Shown in pieces: positions 61,826-64,000 of a DNA stretch of 64,000 bases. A model generated the notes under the pieces. It worked only from the letters and a program-made list of their open reading frames with translations, did not search any database and was not told the DNA's origin. How positions within the stretch are numbered: position 1 is the first letter of the stretch; every line of letters starts with the position of its first letter. The translations under genes were made by a program, and so were the position numbers. The DNA is from Tritrichomonas musculus (lineage: Eukaryota > Parabasalia > Tritrichomonadida > Tritrichomonadidae), in assembly GCA_039105265.1 (NCBI GenBank), contig JAPFFF010000003.1, positions 8,494,001 through 8,558,000 on the forward strand. The letters run 5' to 3'.

Positions 61826-62830
61826 TTAAAAAATATCATCTTCATCAGCCCAAGTTGAAACATCAAGAACGCCACATTGAATATTTCTTGTATCAAAAAA
61901 TTTTTTAAATCCAGTGATCTTTTTGACTTCTACAACTGCTTTGTCATTAAAAAAATGTAAAAGAAGAAAATTTTCTTTTTCTGCAAGAATTTCAATTAAT
62001 TCCTCCTGTGTTTTATTTTGTAAATTAAATAATATAATATATTGGCGGTCGTAAGTCACAGGAAATCTGTTTATTCCATTTATATATTGAATTGGAGTTG
62101 GGCAGTTCATATCATCAGATATGTAATCATAAATTGGTTCTGGAAACTCTTGATAAGCCTTCCAGAGTCCAACAACATGAAATGCTGCATAAAGAACTTG
62201 TCTGGTTTGTAAAGGAGTTTGAGACCAATCTGAAAAACTTAAAAATTTTTCAAGAAAATCACTTGTTGATTCTCCAGCGAAATTTTCAATTAATTCTCTG
62301 AAATTTGGACTCATTGAATAAGCTTTTATTCTTGTTAATTCAACATTTTCTATGTTTCGAGAAAAAGATTGTCCAAAAAAATCTCTCATTAATTTGAAAT
62401 CTAAAACTGTGTATTTGGCAAAAAATTTATGAGTATCAAAAAAATCTGTCATTATCTGAATTCCTCTTTTTTCATATTCTTTATTAGGATTTAATAAATT
62501 TCTTTGAATCAGTAAAGCTCCTTGAGGTCCGCATATCTGTATCAAAGCAATTTTTGAACCTTCATCAACACTAATTATATTATTAATATTTGGATTATTT
62601 GCATTTCTGCTTCTTGACTGAGTGTATTCAGCATCAAGAGCCATTGGATTATCGTTATCTTCAAATTGGTTTAAATATCGATGAAGATTGGGATCTTCAA
62701 TTGATACAACTTGAACATTTGTTAAAATATCTTTGAAAAATTCCACTTGTCTTGGAAGTTTGGTTAGCCATGGTTTTTTGATCCAAGATGCAGGAGGTCT
62801 ATTTTCAATAAATTGAAGTGGTTTTTCCAT
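61826..62830 (-). CDS. RNase D/WRN-type 3'-5' exonuclease domain protein, altered site
   Basis: 334 residues. Residues about 45-235 carry the DEDD exonuclease motifs. Exo I is MALDAEY (Asp66, Glu68); Exo II is KYTVLDFKLMRDFFG (Asp144); Exo III is DWSQTPLQTRQVLYAAFHVV. In active RNase D and WRN-type enzymes Exo III reads YAAxD; here the Asp is His218, while the Tyr (214) is kept. Between motifs, SKIALIQICGPQGALLI is the expected core strand. About 100 residues follow with no HRDC domain (YIILFNLQNKTQEELIEIL). These enzymes trim RNA or DNA 3' ends with two metal ions. With one metal ligand changed, activity is doubtful, though His can sometimes bind metal. The gene starts at the first ATG. Confidence 0.8.
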   Translation of the reverse strand: MEKPLQFIENRPPASWIKKPWLTKLPRQVEFFKDILTNVQVVSIEDPNLHRYLNQFEDNDNPMALDAEYTQSRSRNANNPNINNIISVDEGSKIALIQICGPQGALLIQRNLLNPNKEYEKRGIQIMTDFFDTHKFFAKYTVLDFKLMRDFFGQSFSRNIENVELTRIKAYSMSPNFRELIENFAGESTSDFLEKFLSFSDWSQTPLQTRQVLYAAFHVVGLWKAYQEFPEPIYDYISDDMNCPTPIQYINGINRFPVTYDRQYIILFNLQNKTQEELIEILAEKENFLLLHFFNDKAVVEVKKITGFKKFFDTRNIQCGVLDVSTWADEDDIF

Positions 62831-63249
62831 TTATTAATTTTATAATCTTTTCAAATTATTTTCTTTCAAATTTGAGTGACATTTTTTTTATCTTGCAAAT
62901 TTGATGTCATTTTTTTGAAAAAGCGTATATTGAATTTTTCTATTTGCATTCAATTTTAGTCAATCGATATTTCAAAATTTCTTCATTGATTTAAGCTTTT
63001 ATGTGGTTGATAATGATTGAAGCATACCTAGACTCTACCTTCTAAATGAGTTTTCTTTGAAAAAGTATGAAAAATATTTCCGTCCTCCTTTTTTTGTTGT
63101 CATGAAAATTCTAACAACTAAAAGTGAGAAGTAAAACATTGAAATTCTAAACAAAAATGAAGTATTTGGTGCAAGTTTGATTAACAAAATATTGCAAATG
63201 CAAATGCAAAAAAAAAAAAAAAAAAAAAAAAAAAGGAATAGGACAATCG

Positions 63250-63653
63250 TTTTTTTCTACGTCACTTTTTGAATGGTTTTTCTATCCATGAGTAGCTATG
63301 CATTCATTTTAACCACCATCTTAAGGTGAAATTTAACTTACTCTGTTAAGAAAATTAACCAAAAAAATCGAAAATTTAATTTTTCCTTAAAATTTTAACT
63401 ATTTGCTTTTTTTGATATCATTTTTTTTTATTTTTACATAATTTTCCAGGAATATACGCACCAGTGATCACCACGGGGCTACGCGAAGCCGAATCAGGTT
63501 CCTTGAAATGCTGGATGAATCGGGAAGCCATTTGAACTATATATTTATTCATTATTTAGCAAAAATTGAATAAAAAATGTATAAAAAAGTATTCAAAAAG
63601 TTTAAAAGTTTTCAAAAAGTTTAAAAGTTTTCAAAAAGTGGCGTAGAAAAAAA
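63250..63653. mobile_element. Inverted-repeat element around a coding-like island
   Basis: 23-base arms at 63250-63272 and 63631-63653 (TTTTTTTCTACGTCACTTTT and complement, one mismatch) enclose about 360 bases. Just inside the right arm is a tandem repeat of about 19 bases (TTCAAAAAGTTTAAAAGT), two and a half copies. The middle holds a GC-richer coding-like segment at 63418-63531. Confidence 0.55.
63418..63531 (-). other. Short GC-rich coding-like island (37 codons)
   Basis: On the minus strand an ATG at 63531 opens MASRFIQHFKEPDSASRSPV then VITGAYIPGK and stops after a Lys-rich end. Base composition (about half G+C for 80 bases) is quite unlike the surrounding DNA and matches host coding sequence. 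It may be the start of a gene captured by, or cut off within, the inverted-repeat element. I do not recognise the protein. Confidence 0.45.
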
Positions 63654-63743
63654 GTTCCAAATTTTTTTTTCTATGGTACGATACAAGGTCAATATTGACC
63701 TAAACCGCCACGGGCGATTACGATTTCCCAAAATAATCGTTTA

Positions 63744-63934
63744 CAGTAAGTTGAAAAATCTTGGGCCATTCAAATTGTCTTGGACCGCCTGAAAAATTTG
63801 AATTAACTCATTGAAAATGATATAAAAAACAAATAAAAATTTTCAAAGAATTTATTTTAATTTTCATTAGCCTCATACAAAATTTTCAGGCGGTCCAAGA
63901 CAATTTGAATGGTCCAAGATGATTCAACATACTG
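63744..63934. mobile_element. TA-flanked MITE with long inverted ends
   Basis: 191 bases flanked by TA (63742-63743, 63935-63936). Ends begin CAGTAAGTTGAA or CAGTATGTTGAA and continue CAAATTGTCTTGGACCGCC in both directions, so the inverted repeats cover about 55 bases each. CAGT start plus TA flanks indicate a Tc1/mariner-type origin. The middle is too short to encode anything. Confidence 0.85.
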
Positions 63935-64000
63935 TATAATTTTTTTATTTGAAAAAAAAGTGAAAAAAGCATGAGAGCTACTCATGGATTTTTTTTGCAA

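Larger units (their letters stand above)
62831..64000. other. Patchwork of inverted repeats, no complete gene
   Basis: After the exonuclease gene the DNA is AT-rich, with a 27-A run at 63208-63234. From 63250 to the window end it is covered by two or three inverted-repeat elements, some nested. An outer pair, CCATGAGTAGCT at 63285-63296 and its complement at 63976-63987, may mark a larger element running to the edge. A perfect palindrome GGTCAATATTGACC lies at 63687-63700. Confidence 0.6.

Noticed and set aside
1-64000. tRNA, rRNA and CRISPR arrays
   Set aside because: No cloverleaf with a TTCRA loop and no regularly spaced repeats of CRISPR type were seen. The 63.4-63.5 kb GC-rich patch was considered as a tRNA and does not fold as one.

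Overview
The window looks like nuclear DNA of a parabasalid protist, most likely Tritrichomonas foetus or a close relative. The sequence supporting this is very AT-rich intergenic DNA, very long open frames with no visible introns (2450, 2535 and 1491 codons), standard stop codons, TCAYW initiator-like words 7-24 bases before many start codons, two two-repeat Myb proteins, and a Cpn10 with a short hydrogenosome-type presequence. The species is inferred from composition and gene style; no marker gene was compared.

Layout. 1-2155 is AT-rich and empty except for a 93-base hairpin. 2156-9508 encodes a giant secreted, cysteine-rich, single-pass membrane protein. 9928-23037 holds a small acidic protein, a CK1-type kinase, a 2535-residue deubiquitinase (minus strand), a CK2/CDC7-like kinase and a coiled-coil protein. 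24169-25275 is a Myb factor. 25276-30950 is a gene desert made largely of short inverted-repeat elements. 30951-36850 is a graveyard of host genes: a frameshifted unknown gene, a decayed tandem array of TKL-like kinase domains in which active-type and pseudokinase units alternate, and a membrane-protein tail. 36851-38403 contains an odd cluster of ACCG/CGGT words. 38404-46455 carries a second Myb factor, an unknown gene split by a 4-base duplication, a CHMP1-type ESCRT-III protein and a short VPS13-like lipid-transfer protein. 46456-53128 has a Tc1/mariner-type MITE, a large disordered protein, a TTAA-flanked element, hydrogenosomal Cpn10 and a tail-anchored protein. 53129-62830 encodes a MON2-like protein, a SAS-6-like protein, a probable Sds3-like Sin3 subunit, a coiled-coil protein, a 79-residue protein and a DEDD-family exonuclease with one catalytic Asp replaced. 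The last 1.2 kb is a patchwork of inverted-repeat elements around a small GC-rich coding-like island.

The genes do not form one pathway. They are a typical mix of signalling (kinases), ubiquitin removal, membrane traffic (MON2, CHMP1, VPS13), basal body (SAS-6-like), chromatin and transcription (Sds3-like, Myb), and the hydrogenosome (Cpn10). No virus-like element, CRISPR array or tRNA was found. The best candidates for something undescribed are the alternating kinase/pseudokinase array, a TTAA-flanked repeat family, the coiled-coil-poor SAS-6-like protein and the Asp-to-His exonuclease.
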